Assembly: GCA_016200325.1 (NCBI GenBank)
Contig: JACQEZ010000005.1
Coordinates: forward strand, 1-64,000
Reading direction: 5' to 3'
DNA length: 64,000 bases
DNA from: Candidatus Manganitrophaceae bacterium
GTDB lineage: Bacteria; Nitrospirota; Nitrospiria; SBBL01; Manganitrophaceae
Numbering within the stretch: the first letter of the stretch is position 1; every line of letters begins with the position of its first letter. Below, piece after piece: positions 9,042-17,645 of this stretch. The translations under genes were made by a program, and so were the position numbers. Under the pieces are notes generated by a model, which was not told the origin of the DNA, searched no databases, and saw only the letters and a list, made by a program, of their open reading frames with translations.

Positions 9042-9747
9042 CTTTACTACCTTTCAGCAACGTGATCATTTATCTATAATATTTATTTTGACGAAAAACC
9101 TTTGCTTCTCCAATTGGGTTTTGAAGGCTTTTCCTCAAACCAAAGTTTAAACTGTTCAAATGGGCCTAATACAATCGGAGACTATTATTCGACTCATTGT
9201 CCTCCCCATAGGACGCCCACCATTAATCAAGTAAAGATTACTTATAGAGATATTTAGAACGAACATTAACGAACCCGCGCCGGCCCTACTCTGGTACTAT
9301 ACTAAATATTAATAAATATTAAGGAATTGCATATCTTTTACAAACCTGAAATTCTGTGGGTCAAACCGGAAACATATAATATGGCATTCGGTCATGATTA
9401 GAAACAAGGAGAGAACAGACCCAAAACAGGACAAGAGCACTGATACCCATCAAACTTGATTAAAAAGAGGAAAAATGAGGAACAATCATATAAGCTCAAG
9501 TCACTTGAAATAGAATCATCATAGCCAAAAATTAGTATCTAATGGAATAAATAGAGCGGAATAGATCTCATATAGACATAATAGAAAATATAAAATTGAA
9601 AATTAAAAATCCTTAAAACTCTGGAGACTATTGAGTACGAATTGTAATAACGTCGTAAGGGACATGTACTGAGTAAGAAAATTGCCAGCCAGACCCTGAG
9701 GAAAAGACCATAAAGATGGCGGTCGCTCTCGATTCAGATCTCCTTCT
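9042..9747. other. AT-rich intergenic region without a supportable gene
   Basis: About 700 bp between two minus-strand genes. It is strongly AT-rich, rich in A/T runs, and has no reading frame that looks like a protein; the only longer frame (9603-9851) is mostly antisense-frame overlap with the GT2 gene. Two copies of AAATATTAA lie 10 bp apart at 9304-9322. The gap probably separates two transcription units and should hold the promoter for the 9041-to-241 gene run, but several weak AT-rich boxes are equally plausible and I cannot choose one. It may be a remnant of a lost gene. Confidence 0.6.
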
Positions 9748-10452
9748 TTACCTCCAGAAAAACCTCTCTCGAATAAACTGAAAATAGTATGCTGCGCCCC
9801 ACTTAAATACCTGAAGTTTCCGCTCCCCTCCGATTCTTGGAGGCTCATCACCAGGGATTTCCGTTACCTTAAGCTTTCTCTTAGCTGCCCGGACAGAAAG
9901 CAGTGGTTCCCAACTGATCCGGGTATTAAAAAGCTTCTCAGGAGTAGAGTACCCTTCATCTTTATTTAATTCCAAATCATAAACCAATTGAGTTCTATAC
10001 GCCCGAAAGATCACCATTACATCCGTATAGTGGCCCCCGTGAAGGATATTAACGGTTTTCGTAAAAAGCCAGTTGCCAAAGGCCGTTACAAAGTCGTCAT
10101 CGTGGCTTTTCGCACCGTCCAAGTAGCGCGAGGCAATCACCATGTCATAGCCTCCCGACATTTTCTTTATCAAATCCGGAATCAGCTCTGGAATCGAATT
10201 TCCGTCCGGGCTGAAAGTAATGATCACATCTCCCTGAACGAAGGGAAGGATCTCGTTGTAGCCGTGCCTGAAACCTTTCTTCTTTTGCACATAAACGGAA
10301 TATCCCTCTTCTTTAGCGTATTCGATTGTGCCGTCCGTCGACCCGCCATCCATAATGATGATTTGATCACACCACTCCTTTTTCACTCTTGGCATGATCG
10401 CTTTCATGCCATTGACCTCGTTTAAAGTGGTCACTACCAGTGTAACTTTCAT
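9748..10452 (-). CDS. Glycosyltransferase family 2 (dolichyl-phosphate mannosyltransferase-like)
   Basis: A 234-residue single-domain GT-A enzyme of the DPM1/DPG-synthase-like group. Motifs are VTLVVTTLNEVNGMKAIMPR, IIMDGGSTDGTIEYAKEEGY, a glycine-rich KGFRHGYNEI stretch, and VIITFSPDGNSIPELIPDLI, where SPDGN occupies the usual DxD metal site. VIASRYLDGAK follows. No C-terminal membrane helix is present, so it is probably soluble or peripheral. It may charge polyprenyl phosphate with a sugar or add a glycan residue. It is the last gene of the sugar-pathway operon and lies 22 bp after the TVP38 gene. Donor sugar unknown. Confidence 0.82.
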   Translation of the reverse strand: MKVTLVVTTLNEVNGMKAIMPRVKKEWCDQIIIMDGGSTDGTIEYAKEEGYSVYVQKKKGFRHGYNEILPFVQGDVIITFSPDGNSIPELIPDLIKKMSGGYDMVIASRYLDGAKSHDDDFVTAFGNWLFTKTVNILHGGHYTDVMVIFRAYRTQLVYDLELNKDEGYSTPEKLFNTRISWEPLLSVRAAKRKLKVTEIPGDEPPRIGGERKLQVFKWGAAYYFQFIRERFFWR

Positions 10453-10474
10453 CCAAATCGCCTTTCTCTGTCCT

Positions 10475-11284
10475 TTAGGAAAGTTCAGATTCCTTTTTTT
10501 TAAAAAACCGTTTTATCATTACTCTTACAAAAACCAGCAAACCCGCAGCGCCGGAAAGGAGAAAAACATGCTTTGTGAAGTCATAAGATTCTTCCTTCAG
10601 AACAAGGTCTCCAACCGAGTACCCTAAAAAGGAAAATAAAATAATTGGAGGGGTCATAAACACCGCCGATACCCAAACATATCGTCTAAACGGAATCGGA
10701 GTAATTCCCCAAAAATAGTTCAAAGGACCGAACGGGAAGATAGGTGCAATCCGGGTGAACGCAACCGCTTTCCATCCCTGTTTATCAATTCCTTCTTTTA
10801 ATCGGTTCCAAATCGGTTGTTTAAACTGTTCTTTGAAATAGCCTCCGACCAAGTACCGCGAACTGAGAAAGGCGAGGGACGCTCCCATAGCTGCCCCTAA
10901 AATTGCCAAAAAACTTCCAAGCCAGGGCCCCCAAAGGAAACCAGCCCCGAGGTTTAACGGTAGGGTCGGAAGAAAAAAAACAGGCAGGATACCATAAAGT
11001 AAAATAAACAGAACCGGTGCCAAAGTCGGATGAGACTCTAAATAGACCAGGAGGTACTCCGCCCGAATATATCCCTGACGTCTCAAATAAAAAAACCAAA
11101 AAACGGAAACCAGAAAGAACACGATCATTATTAAGCGTTTTCTATCAAGGAAGTGATTCTCTTTAGACGGACAGGTCAAAGCGGGCTCTTGAGCATCTTC
11201 AGGTTGCTCTAAGAAAGTCTCATTCCGTTTCTGCGTCGATGGATCGTCACTTATATTCAAGTTATTCAACCATATCGTGCACAT
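10475..11284 (-). CDS. TVP38/TMEM64 (VTT/DedA-like) membrane protein
   Basis: A 269-residue inner-membrane protein with the VTT domain. After a polar N-terminal tail of about 45 residues comes a membrane segment (50-66), then the family block PVFFLPTLPLNLGAGFLWG, the GAAMGASLAFLSSRYLVG segment and FTRIAPIFPFGPLNYFWGIT, whose F/P-x-x-P-x-x-x-x-N pattern is typical of TVP38. The C-terminus is a further helix and a basic tail. DedA/VTT proteins are linked to lipid scrambling, including polyprenyl phosphate recycling, so a role in returning the lipid carrier is a reasonable inference here. It sits 6 bp downstream of the Nudix gene in a sugar-biosynthesis operon. Confidence 0.87.
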   Translation of the reverse strand: MCTIWLNNLNISDDPSTQKRNETFLEQPEDAQEPALTCPSKENHFLDRKRLIMIVFFLVSVFWFFYLRRQGYIRAEYLLVYLESHPTLAPVLFILLYGILPVFFLPTLPLNLGAGFLWGPWLGSFLAILGAAMGASLAFLSSRYLVGGYFKEQFKQPIWNRLKEGIDKQGWKAVAFTRIAPIFPFGPLNYFWGITPIPFRRYVWVSAVFMTPPIILFSFLGYSVGDLVLKEESYDFTKHVFLLSGAAGLLVFVRVMIKRFFKKKESELS

Positions 11285-11290
11285 TTACGT

Positions 11291-11860
11291 TCAAATGCAA
11301 TTTCTTCGATAAAGCGCTACCAAAGTGCAAGGATCTTGAATCACGAAATCCGCAGCCATCCGAGCAATATCTGACGTTGGAAAAAATCGAAGCTCTTTGT
11401 GGCCAAATTCTTCCCCACTAAAAGGCCTTATATTAAAACATTCTAAAGCTCCGAAGATATGAATCCGTGCCTGGAGGATTCCTGCTTCAGGTGTTAAGTA
11501 TCCCAATGACTTCATCCTCTCCGGTTTGCAACCCAAACCCGTTTCTTCTTCCAATTCTCTGATCGCGGAGATGGCAGGGTCTTCTCCTTCGTCGATAAAT
11601 CCCCGAGGGATCTCCCAGGAGTAATCTTGAATTCCGTGCCGGTATACTCTAATAAGTCCGATTTGCTTCTTCAAGATCGGGAGGATGGCAACCCCGGTGA
11701 TGAGATTCTCAGCCCTGCTTTTAGGAGCAATAACAAGATAATCCCGGACAACCTCTCCATTTGCTCCTTCAATGAAGTCAAAAAAAACATTAAACTTACT
11801 GTTTTCGCAAACCAATCTTCGATCGCGGAGAATGAATTTCGTCCCTCGTCCTTTACTCAT
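11291..11860 (-). CDS. Nudix hydrolase (ADP-ribose pyrophosphatase-like)
   Basis: A 189-residue hydrolase with a complete Nudix box at residues 87-109: G-x5-E-x7-RELEEETGL, giving the metal-binding glutamates. The upstream VYRHGIQDYSWEIPRGFID segment matches the NudF/ADP-ribose and GDP-mannose pyrophosphatase group, which cleave nucleoside-diphosphate sugars to NMP and sugar phosphate. In this operon it could remove damaged or surplus GDP-sugars, but general housekeeping is equally possible. Its ATG overlaps the stop of the LhgO-like gene by 4 nt (11857-11860), so translation is probably coupled. Confidence 0.9.
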   Translation of the reverse strand: MSKGRGTKFILRDRRLVCENSKFNVFFDFIEGANGEVVRDYLVIAPKSRAENLITGVAILPILKKQIGLIRVYRHGIQDYSWEIPRGFIDEGEDPAISAIRELEEETGLGCKPERMKSLGYLTPEAGILQARIHIFGALECFNIRPFSGEEFGHKELRFFPTSDIARMAADFVIQDPCTLVALYRRNCI

Positions 11861-13104
11861 TGAGACACCGTCTGTTTAAAGGACTTTTCATATCGATCAA
11901 CCAGTAGCTCGGCAAAAGCAAAAGAGCTGGTAAATGCGGGAGAAATTGCATTGAGGACGTGCGTAGAAGTTGGCGTCTCTTCAATGATATAATCCATCTC
12001 GAGCTTTTTCATTTCAATATTGACCAACTGCGGACGGATACCAACTTTGTTGGAGGGCACTAGATCTTCGGAGGTCAATTCCGGCACGAGTTTGCGGGCT
12101 GCTTCCAAAAAAGAGCGTTTACGATATTTCCGCATTTCTGTGTGTACAAGCAGACGAAAGTTCTGATGGTTCCTCAAGTACATGCCGGCCACATGGCGTC
12201 CAATTCTCAACCCCTCCGCCATTTTGATTCCACCGAAAATTCCGTAATTCTCTCGGCCAAGTGCTGGAATCGCCGTGGGACCGACATAAACATCTCCACT
12301 AACGACCCGCGTTAGATGAACCCCCAGAAAAGGAAGCCTAATGTCTGGAACGGGATAAATGCTTCCCTTTACCAGGCCGTTTCGTTCTGGCCGCAATTTG
12401 TAATAAAGTCCTTTGAAAGGAAGAAGCGCATACCCACTCCCCAGCCCCATCTTCTTGGCAATTAAATCTGCATTCGCTCCAGCACAGTTAAACAGGTGCC
12501 CATAACCATACCGGCGACGATTGGTATGTACAATCCGCTCCTTTGACTGAATGCGATGAACCTCTTCATTGAAAAGGATCTGGCTTCCTCTATCAGAAAG
12601 GAGGGAAGCCAGCTTTCTGACCACGGCCAGACTGTCAATAACAGCCGTGTCCGGACTATAAATCCCTACCTTATATGGACCTGCGTGAGGCTCTATCTTC
12701 TTAATTTCCTCCTCTCCGAGAAGCTCGGCTCGAATCTTATTTTCTCGGGCATTCTTAAGCAAACGATCGACTACGGGAAGATCTAGCTCACCGGTCGCGA
12801 TAATGACTTTTCCAGAACAGTGATACGAGATCCCATATTCTTCGGCAAATCGGCACATCCGAGCAGCACCGATCGAGCAGACCTTCGCCTTTAATGTCTC
12901 ACTGCCATAGTAGATACCGGAGTGCAACACCCCACTATTGCGGCCACTGGCATGCATCCCAACATGCGGTTCTTTTTCTAAAAGGGCAACGCGGGCCTCG
13001 GGATAGCGCTTCTTTAACTCATGGGCGGTGGTGAGGCCGAGAATTCCAGCTCCCACAATGATGAAGTCATAATTCTCGGCCGGCTTATCAAGTGAGCCGT
13101 CCAA
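11857..13104 (-). CDS. lhgO: FAD-dependent L-2-hydroxyglutarate oxidase-like protein
   Basis: A 415-residue flavoprotein of the DAO/LhgO family. The dinucleotide-binding motif is DFIIVGAGILGLTTAHELKK (about 13-32), followed by LLEKEPHVGMHASGRNSGVLH, the LhgO-specific block HSGIYYGSETLKAKVC, and GLYYKLRPERNGLVKGSIYPV and HLTRVVSGDVYVGPTA near the substrate domain. LhgO oxidises L-2-hydroxyglutarate to 2-oxoglutarate and passes electrons to the membrane pool. Placed inside a sugar operon, it may instead oxidise a sugar or sugar acid. A conceivable link is that ColD-type dehydratases turn glutamate into 2-oxoglutarate. The family call is firm, the role in this pathway is not. Confidence 0.87.
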   Translation of the reverse strand: MDGSLDKPAENYDFIIVGAGILGLTTAHELKKRYPEARVALLEKEPHVGMHASGRNSGVLHSGIYYGSETLKAKVCSIGAARMCRFAEEYGISYHCSGKVIIATGELDLPVVDRLLKNARENKIRAELLGEEEIKKIEPHAGPYKVGIYSPDTAVIDSLAVVRKLASLLSDRGSQILFNEEVHRIQSKERIVHTNRRRYGYGHLFNCAGANADLIAKKMGLGSGYALLPFKGLYYKLRPERNGLVKGSIYPVPDIRLPFLGVHLTRVVSGDVYVGPTAIPALGRENYGIFGGIKMAEGLRIGRHVAGMYLRNHQNFRLLVHTEMRKYRKRSFLEAARKLVPELTSEDLVPSNKVGIRPQLVNIEMKKLEMDYIIEETPTSTHVLNAISPAFTSSFAFAELLVDRYEKSFKQTVSQ

Positions 13105-13106
13105 CG

Positions 13107-14048
13107 TCAGACATTTCCATATTTGGAGTTCTTGATCATGGTATATCCTTTTATCAGTTCCTGAATGCCGAAATCCAAGGGATACATCGGCTTGAAGCCG
13201 GTCCGCTCAATTTTTTCATTGGAAACGATATAGTTGCGCTTGTCCGGATCCTCTCCTACCGGAGCCTCTAAAAAGACAAAATCTGAGAGCTGTTTCTGAA
13301 TAGCCTGACAGAGTTCCAGCTTAGAGAGATTGGCCTCGGAGAGCCCCACATTATAAGCCTCCCCCTTCATCCTATCAAAATGTTCGATGCCATCAAGAAA
13401 GGCACGAGCCACATCACGAATATGGATATAATTGCGCTTAAAATGAGGCTCGAATAAGATCACAAAACGATCATATACAGCTCTGTATGTAAAATCATTG
13501 ACCAAAAGATCAATCCGCATCCTCGGAGACATACCGAAAACAGTCGCAAGCCTAAAGCTGATGGCGTTTTCATGCTCAAGAAGGGCCTTTTCAACCTCCA
13601 CTTTGTCTTTGGCATAAAGTGAGATAGGACGCAAGGGAGAATCTTCATTACAATAGTTGTTTTTATCACCGCTTCCGTATGCGCTATTGGTCGTTGGCAT
13701 TAGGACCCGCTGCTCTTTAGATAATGCTTTCAGCATCGTCAAAATTGCTTCACGGTTTGTCGTGGAAGCGGCAATTGGATCCTGATTACACAAGGGCGCA
13801 CCGACAAGAGCGGCCAGCGGGATGATGATATCGGCCTTCTTCAAAAGCGGTGCGACCGTCTTTTCGATACGGACGTCTCCCCGAACAACACTGAAATTGG
13901 GATTGTGACAGACGTGGGCAAGGCTATTCTGTCCGAACATAAAGCTGTCTAACACCGTGACCTTATGTCCCGCGTTGAGCAACTCCGGAACCATAATAGA
14001 CCCCAAATAACCTGCTCCACCCGTAACGAGAATATTAAAACTCATCAT
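13107..14048 (-). CDS. NAD-dependent epimerase/dehydratase (extended SDR)
   Basis: A 313-residue extended SDR. The cofactor motif [13 protein letters not shown] is near the N-terminus, PLAALVGAP sits at the usual NAD-binding loop, and the catalytic triad region is TTNSAYG followed by SLYAKDK (Y-x3-K). The LNAGHKVTVLDSFMFGQNSL segment and FRLATVFGMSPRMRIDLLVN are those of a UDP-glucose-4-epimerase-like branch commonly found in GDP- or CDP-sugar clusters. It precedes lhgO by 2 bp and follows gmhA, so it likely reduces or epimerises a keto-sugar made by this operon. It is a good candidate for the final ketoreductase after the dehydratase/TPP steps. Confidence 0.86.
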   Translation of the reverse strand: MMSFNILVTGGAGYLGSIMVPELLNAGHKVTVLDSFMFGQNSLAHVCHNPNFSVVRGDVRIEKTVAPLLKKADIIIPLAALVGAPLCNQDPIAASTTNREAILTMLKALSKEQRVLMPTTNSAYGSGDKNNYCNEDSPLRPISLYAKDKVEVEKALLEHENAISFRLATVFGMSPRMRIDLLVNDFTYRAVYDRFVILFEPHFKRNYIHIRDVARAFLDGIEHFDRMKGEAYNVGLSEANLSKLELCQAIQKQLSDFVFLEAPVGEDPDKRNYIVSNEKIERTGFKPMYPLDFGIQELIKGYTMIKNSKYGNV

Positions 14049-14076
14049 CTTCCTTTCCGAATAAGTTAGACAGCCG

Positions 14077-14667
14077 CTAAACTACGTCTGGAAACATCTC
14101 CGCTTCAACAGCAGCACAAAGTGTGTGTGCCAGAACAATATGCAATTCTTGGATGGTACTGGTCTCCTCTCCGCTGGCAATAATGCAGAAATCGGAAAGC
14201 TTTTTCGCATCTCCACCGTCCCTACCACAGAAAACAATAGTGGTCATTTTCATCGAACGACATTGCTCCAGTGCTCTGAGGATATTCGGAGACCGGCCAG
14301 ACGTCGTAATTCCTAAAAACAGATCGTTCACTCGCATCTTCCCTGCGATCTGCCGGGCAAAGACCTCGTCATAGCCATAGTCATTTCCAATTGCAGTTAA
14401 AATAGAGCTATCCACAGTCAAAGCCTCGGCAGGTAACGGAGCTCGGGGCTTGGCAAGCTTGCTGACAAACTCCGCCGCCAAGTGCTGCGCATCCGCCGCA
14501 GACCCCCCATTTCCTGCGATATAGAGCCGACCTCCTTGTCGGTAACCCTCCACAACGGCTTCTATCGCCCTGCCGAAGATATCAACCTGCTCATAGTTGG
14601 CCAGAAATTCTTTTTTAGCCAAAATCGACTTTTCCAAACTTTCTCTCAATCGATCTGTATGTTTCAT
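14077..14667 (-). CDS. gmhA: Sedoheptulose-7-phosphate isomerase (phosphoheptose isomerase)
   Basis: A 196-residue SIS-domain enzyme, equal to typical GmhA length. It converts D-sedoheptulose 7-phosphate to D-glycero-D-manno-heptose 7-phosphate in the cytoplasm. Visible motifs are YIAGNGGSAADAQHLAAEFV (about 49-68), the TVDSSILTAIGNDYGYDEVF loop, FLGITTSGRSPNIL with the SIS Ser-Gly-Ser phosphate site, and C-terminal ELHIVLAHTLCAAVEAEMF with the conserved catalytic histidine. It lies 6 bp after hddC, with hddA further upstream, so the isomerase feeds the GDP-heptose route. It may also supply the WaaC/WaaF heptosyltransferases, since the GmhB phosphatase is fused to WaaF 34 kb away. Confidence 0.95.
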   Translation of the reverse strand: MKHTDRLRESLEKSILAKKEFLANYEQVDIFGRAIEAVVEGYRQGGRLYIAGNGGSAADAQHLAAEFVSKLAKPRAPLPAEALTVDSSILTAIGNDYGYDEVFARQIAGKMRVNDLFLGITTSGRSPNILRALEQCRSMKMTTIVFCGRDGGDAKKLSDFCIIASGEETSTIQELHIVLAHTLCAAVEAEMFPDVV

Positions 14668-14673
14668 CTTTCC

Positions 14674-15378
14674 TCAGTCTATCTCACCCAGCATTAAAGC
14701 GGATGCATAATAATCGTCCGGAATCCCAATATCGATAAATCGGCCTGCCGATTTAAACCCATAAACTCTGCTTCCCGACTGAAGCAGCACTGGGAAAAGT
14801 TGATCCTCCAGGGATAGCGCGCTTCCAGGAATCCATTCATCGGAGAGTGCGCCCTTTTCAAAAAGATAAACTCCCCCATTGATCAGACGATTGCTAGGAT
14901 TGGAGATTCCGCGGTAGGCGACAATTCTCTCTCCTTCTCCGAGCTGCACGCCGCCGTAGCGGCTGTTTTCAGCAACCTCCAAAAGGGCCATCGTTAAATC
15001 AGCCTTCTTTTCGAGGTGAAACGATTTAAGCTTTTCCAGATCGACTTCAAAAAAGGTATCCCCGTTTAGCACAAGAAAGGGGCTCGGGTTCTTGATTCTC
15101 TCGAGTGCAAGCAACAATCCGCCGCCGGTACCAAGCGGTTGTTCCTCTACCGCATAAACGATCTCGATCCCTTTATATCTATCTTTAAAGTAATCCTGAA
15201 TCGCATCTCGCTTGTATCCGACCGAAAGGATAAACCGGAGGACCCCTTGCTTAATCCAATAATCCAGTTGGTAGGTCAGAAAGGGACGTCCGTTGATGGG
15301 AGCCATCGGCTTGGGGAGATCGGGGACAACCGACTGGAGTCGCGTACCCCGTCCCCCTGCGAGAATAATTGCCTCCAT
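14674..15378 (-). CDS. hddC: D-glycero-alpha-D-manno-heptose-1-phosphate guanylyltransferase
   Basis: A 234-residue nucleotidyltransferase. The N-terminal MEAIILAGGRGTRLQSVVPD followed by LPKPMAPINGRPFL is the pyrophosphorylase signature with the catalytic Arg and Lys. EQPLGTGGGLLLAL and VLNGDTFFEVDL supply the nucleotide pocket and the metal-binding aspartate; a second aspartate is in FIDIGIPDDY. This short form matches HddC, which makes GDP-D-glycero-alpha-D-manno-heptose. Co-occurrence with gmhA and an HddA kinase in the same operon supports GDP rather than another nucleotide, although the base cannot be read from these motifs alone. 7 bp separate it from the dehydratase gene. Confidence 0.87.
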   Translation of the reverse strand: MEAIILAGGRGTRLQSVVPDLPKPMAPINGRPFLTYQLDYWIKQGVLRFILSVGYKRDAIQDYFKDRYKGIEIVYAVEEQPLGTGGGLLLALERIKNPSPFLVLNGDTFFEVDLEKLKSFHLEKKADLTMALLEVAENSRYGGVQLGEGERIVAYRGISNPSNRLINGGVYLFEKGALSDEWIPGSALSLEDQLFPVLLQSGSRVYGFKSAGRFIDIGIPDDYYASALMLGEID

Positions 15379-15385
15379 CTCGTTC

Positions 15386-16594
15386 CTAAGCCAGCTTGGT
15401 AATTACGCTGTGAAAGTACTTTATCTTTTCCGAAATATCCGTTGGGAAATTACCGACGAAAAAGCCTTGATCGTGAGCAATATTGGCATTTTTTATTTCT
15501 CCGACACACTCATAATCAAAATACTTGATGACATCGTGACGAAGAAAATTGCCCCCAGTGATAATGCGAAAGTTGATTTTCGCCTCCTTGAGCCCCTGCA
15601 TCACTTTTTTTCGATCGATCTTAAGATCGGGGTTGAGAATCACGGTAAACGAAAACCAAGAGCTCTTTCCATTTTCTCTCTGGATAATAAAGCGCTCGTC
15701 GCCCTTAAAGAGGCAAGTAAACAGCTCCGCATTTTTACGTCTGATTTCAACCATCTTATCGAGCTTTTTCAACTGTTCCAAGCCAATTGCGCCGCTCAAC
15801 TCGAGCGGGCGGGCATTGTAACCGGGCAGAATAAAACGATACGCTTCATAAAAATCATCAGAACGTCTTTCAAAGATTTTTGTATCTAGTGGCAGATCTC
15901 GAATCCATCCATGGGCACGAAGCGATTTGGCGATATGATACGTCTCCTCATCTTCCGTAACGAGCACTCCCCCTTCCATGGTCGAGATATGATGGGAATA
16001 AAACGTACTGAAGGTACCGATATCTCCGAAGGTGCCACAGAGACGGCCTCCAAGCTCGGCCCCCATTGATTCGCAATTGTCTTCAAATAAATAGAGCCCA
16101 TGCTCGTCACAAAATTTTCGAAGCCTGTCGAGCGCACACGGATTTCCCAGAATGCTGACAGCGACCACCATCCGGGTCTTTGGGGTCAGCGCCCGCTCCA
16201 GTTGGGAGGTGTCCATATTTAACGTGTCCAACTCGATATCGAGAAACTTAAGCTTTAGTCCATATTGCTGAAGGGGATAATACGTCGTTGACCAAGAGAT
16301 GGAGGGAACGATCACCTCGTCTCCCCGTTTGAGAGGACGGTCTTTCTTATAGAAGAGAGCGGCAATACCAACCAGATTGGCAGTAGAACCGGAACTCACC
16401 ATCAATGCGTGACGACTTCCAAATTTTTTTGCAAAGGCGGCCTCAAACTTTTTTACGTTCTCTCCCATGGTGAACATGCCGCTATCAATCACCCGGTGCA
16501 TCGCCTCAATCTCTTCTTTTCCCCAAGAGGAGGCGGTCAGATCATACTCGATTTTTTGCTCTTCTTTTCCCGACTTTTTCTTTATCTTTTCCAT
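15386..16594 (-). CDS. PLP-dependent NDP-keto-deoxysugar 3-dehydratase (ColD/RfbH-like, DegT family)
   Basis: A 402-residue fold-type I DegT/DnrJ/EryC1/StrS protein. The PLP site is visible as SSGSTANL, SISWSTTYYPLQQYG and LFEDNCESMGAELGG. Where aminotransferases carry the PLP-lysine (FHxxKxxxxxEGG), this protein reads STFYSHHISTMEGG, placing His201 at the lysine position. Such a Lys-to-His change defines the C3-dehydratases ColD (GDP-colitose) and RfbH/E1 (CDP-ascarylose, abequose), which remove the C3 hydroxyl of a 4-keto-6-deoxy sugar. The four-cysteine iron-sulfur pattern expected for E1 is not obvious, favouring the ColD-like, glutamate-using type. I start at the ATG at 16594 because the longer frame would overlap the E1-beta gene by 47 nt. 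Confidence 0.85.
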   Translation of the reverse strand: MEKIKKKSGKEEQKIEYDLTASSWGKEEIEAMHRVIDSGMFTMGENVKKFEAAFAKKFGSRHALMVSSGSTANLVGIAALFYKKDRPLKRGDEVIVPSISWSTTYYPLQQYGLKLKFLDIELDTLNMDTSQLERALTPKTRMVVAVSILGNPCALDRLRKFCDEHGLYLFEDNCESMGAELGGRLCGTFGDIGTFSTFYSHHISTMEGGVLVTEDEETYHIAKSLRAHGWIRDLPLDTKIFERRSDDFYEAYRFILPGYNARPLELSGAIGLEQLKKLDKMVEIRRKNAELFTCLFKGDERFIIQRENGKSSWFSFTVILNPDLKIDRKKVMQGLKEAKINFRIITGGNFLRHDVIKYFDYECVGEIKNANIAHDQGFFVGNFPTDISEKIKYFHSVITKLA

Positions 16595-16595
16595 G

Positions 16596-17633
16596 CTATT
16601 TCTTACACATCTCCTTAATCGTATTTTCGATCTTGTCAACACTGGGATAGATATACTGTTCCAGAGTAAAGCCAGCTGGGGTTGGAATATCAGGCATCCC
16701 GATGCGTCGAACGGGCGATCTCAAATCATCGAATCCTTTTTCGGCCGCAAGACATCCGATTTCAGCACAGAGTCCCCCCATGGTCCAACCGGTATCCACC
16801 ACTAAAATTCTTCCGGTCTTTCTGAGCGATTCGAGGATGATCGTCTCATCCAACGGCTTAAGCGTCCGCAGATCGATCACATCGGCGGTAATATCCGAAT
16901 CTTTTAATTTGTCGAGCGCTTTCATCGCTAGATCTAATACATGAGAAGCGCCAACGATGGTGAGATCTTTTCCCTGTCGGCGATAGATCCCTTTTCCAAT
17001 CGGGACGGTATAAATTCCTTCCGGCACAACCCCCTGCTGCTTCATTAACCAACGGTGCTCAAAAATAAGGACAGGGTTATTATCATAAATGGCGGCGAGC
17101 ATCAGGCCCTTTGCATCATGGGGCGTACTCGGCATCACGATCTTCAAGCCTGGAACTCCCAGCAAAAGCCCCTGGATCGCTTGGGAGTGTTGCGCACCGG
17201 AACCCCAACCCCGCCCGATCGCAGACCAGACAACCATGGGGACTCTCGTCTGCCCATTATCCATGTAAGTGAACTTCGCCGCATGCGTCACCAACTGATT
17301 GAAAGCCAACAAAAGAAAATCTGGACGATTATGCATGTAAACGGGGCGCATACCATTCATCGCGGCGCCGACACAAACGCCCATCATTCCTTCTTCAGAG
17401 AGGGGCGTATCAAAGACCCGATCGTGACCGAATTTTTCCGGCAGGCCTTTTGTCGTACCAAACATTCCTCCCGGATCATCTACACCCTGCCCGAGCACGA
17501 ATACGGAGCGATCTTTATCTAGCGCGAGAGAGAGCGCCTCGTTTAGAGCCTGAGCATAACCCAAGATCCGTCCTTCGGAAGGATCTGGCACATCATATAC
17601 CAGAGAATTGACTAGTCCTTCATCCCAAGGCAT
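16596..17633 (-). CDS. Pyruvate dehydrogenase-like E1 component, beta subunit
   Basis: A 345-residue transketolase-type protein of the E1-beta family (PDH, branched-chain or acetoin dehydrogenases). SILGYAQALNEA-like helices, VFVLGQGVDDPGGMFGTTKG, DTPLSEEGMMGVCVGAAMNG (catalytic Glu80 region that activates thiamine diphosphate) and GSGAQHSQAIQG (His149) are present, and the C-terminal domain carries VIDLRTLKPLDETIILESLR. It should pair with the E1-alpha encoded 12 bp upstream. No E2 acyltransferase or E3 is in the window. Together with a 3-dehydratase and GDP-sugar enzymes this suggests the pair transfers a two-carbon unit to a sugar rather than to lipoate. That role is inferred. Confidence 0.88.
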   Translation of the reverse strand: MPWDEGLVNSLVYDVPDPSEGRILGYAQALNEALSLALDKDRSVFVLGQGVDDPGGMFGTTKGLPEKFGHDRVFDTPLSEEGMMGVCVGAAMNGMRPVYMHNRPDFLLLAFNQLVTHAAKFTYMDNGQTRVPMVVWSAIGRGWGSGAQHSQAIQGLLLGVPGLKIVMPSTPHDAKGLMLAAIYDNNPVLIFEHRWLMKQQGVVPEGIYTVPIGKGIYRRQGKDLTIVGASHVLDLAMKALDKLKDSDITADVIDLRTLKPLDETIILESLRKTGRILVVDTGWTMGGLCAEIGCLAAEKGFDDLRSPVRRIGMPDIPTPAGFTLEQYIYPSVDKIENTIKEMCKK

Positions 17634-17645
17634 TCAAATCACCTC

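Noticed and set aside
9603-9851. 82-codon minus-strand frame overlapping the GT2 gene
   Set aside because: About 100 bases lie inside the GT2 gene in another frame and the remainder has no recognisable features.
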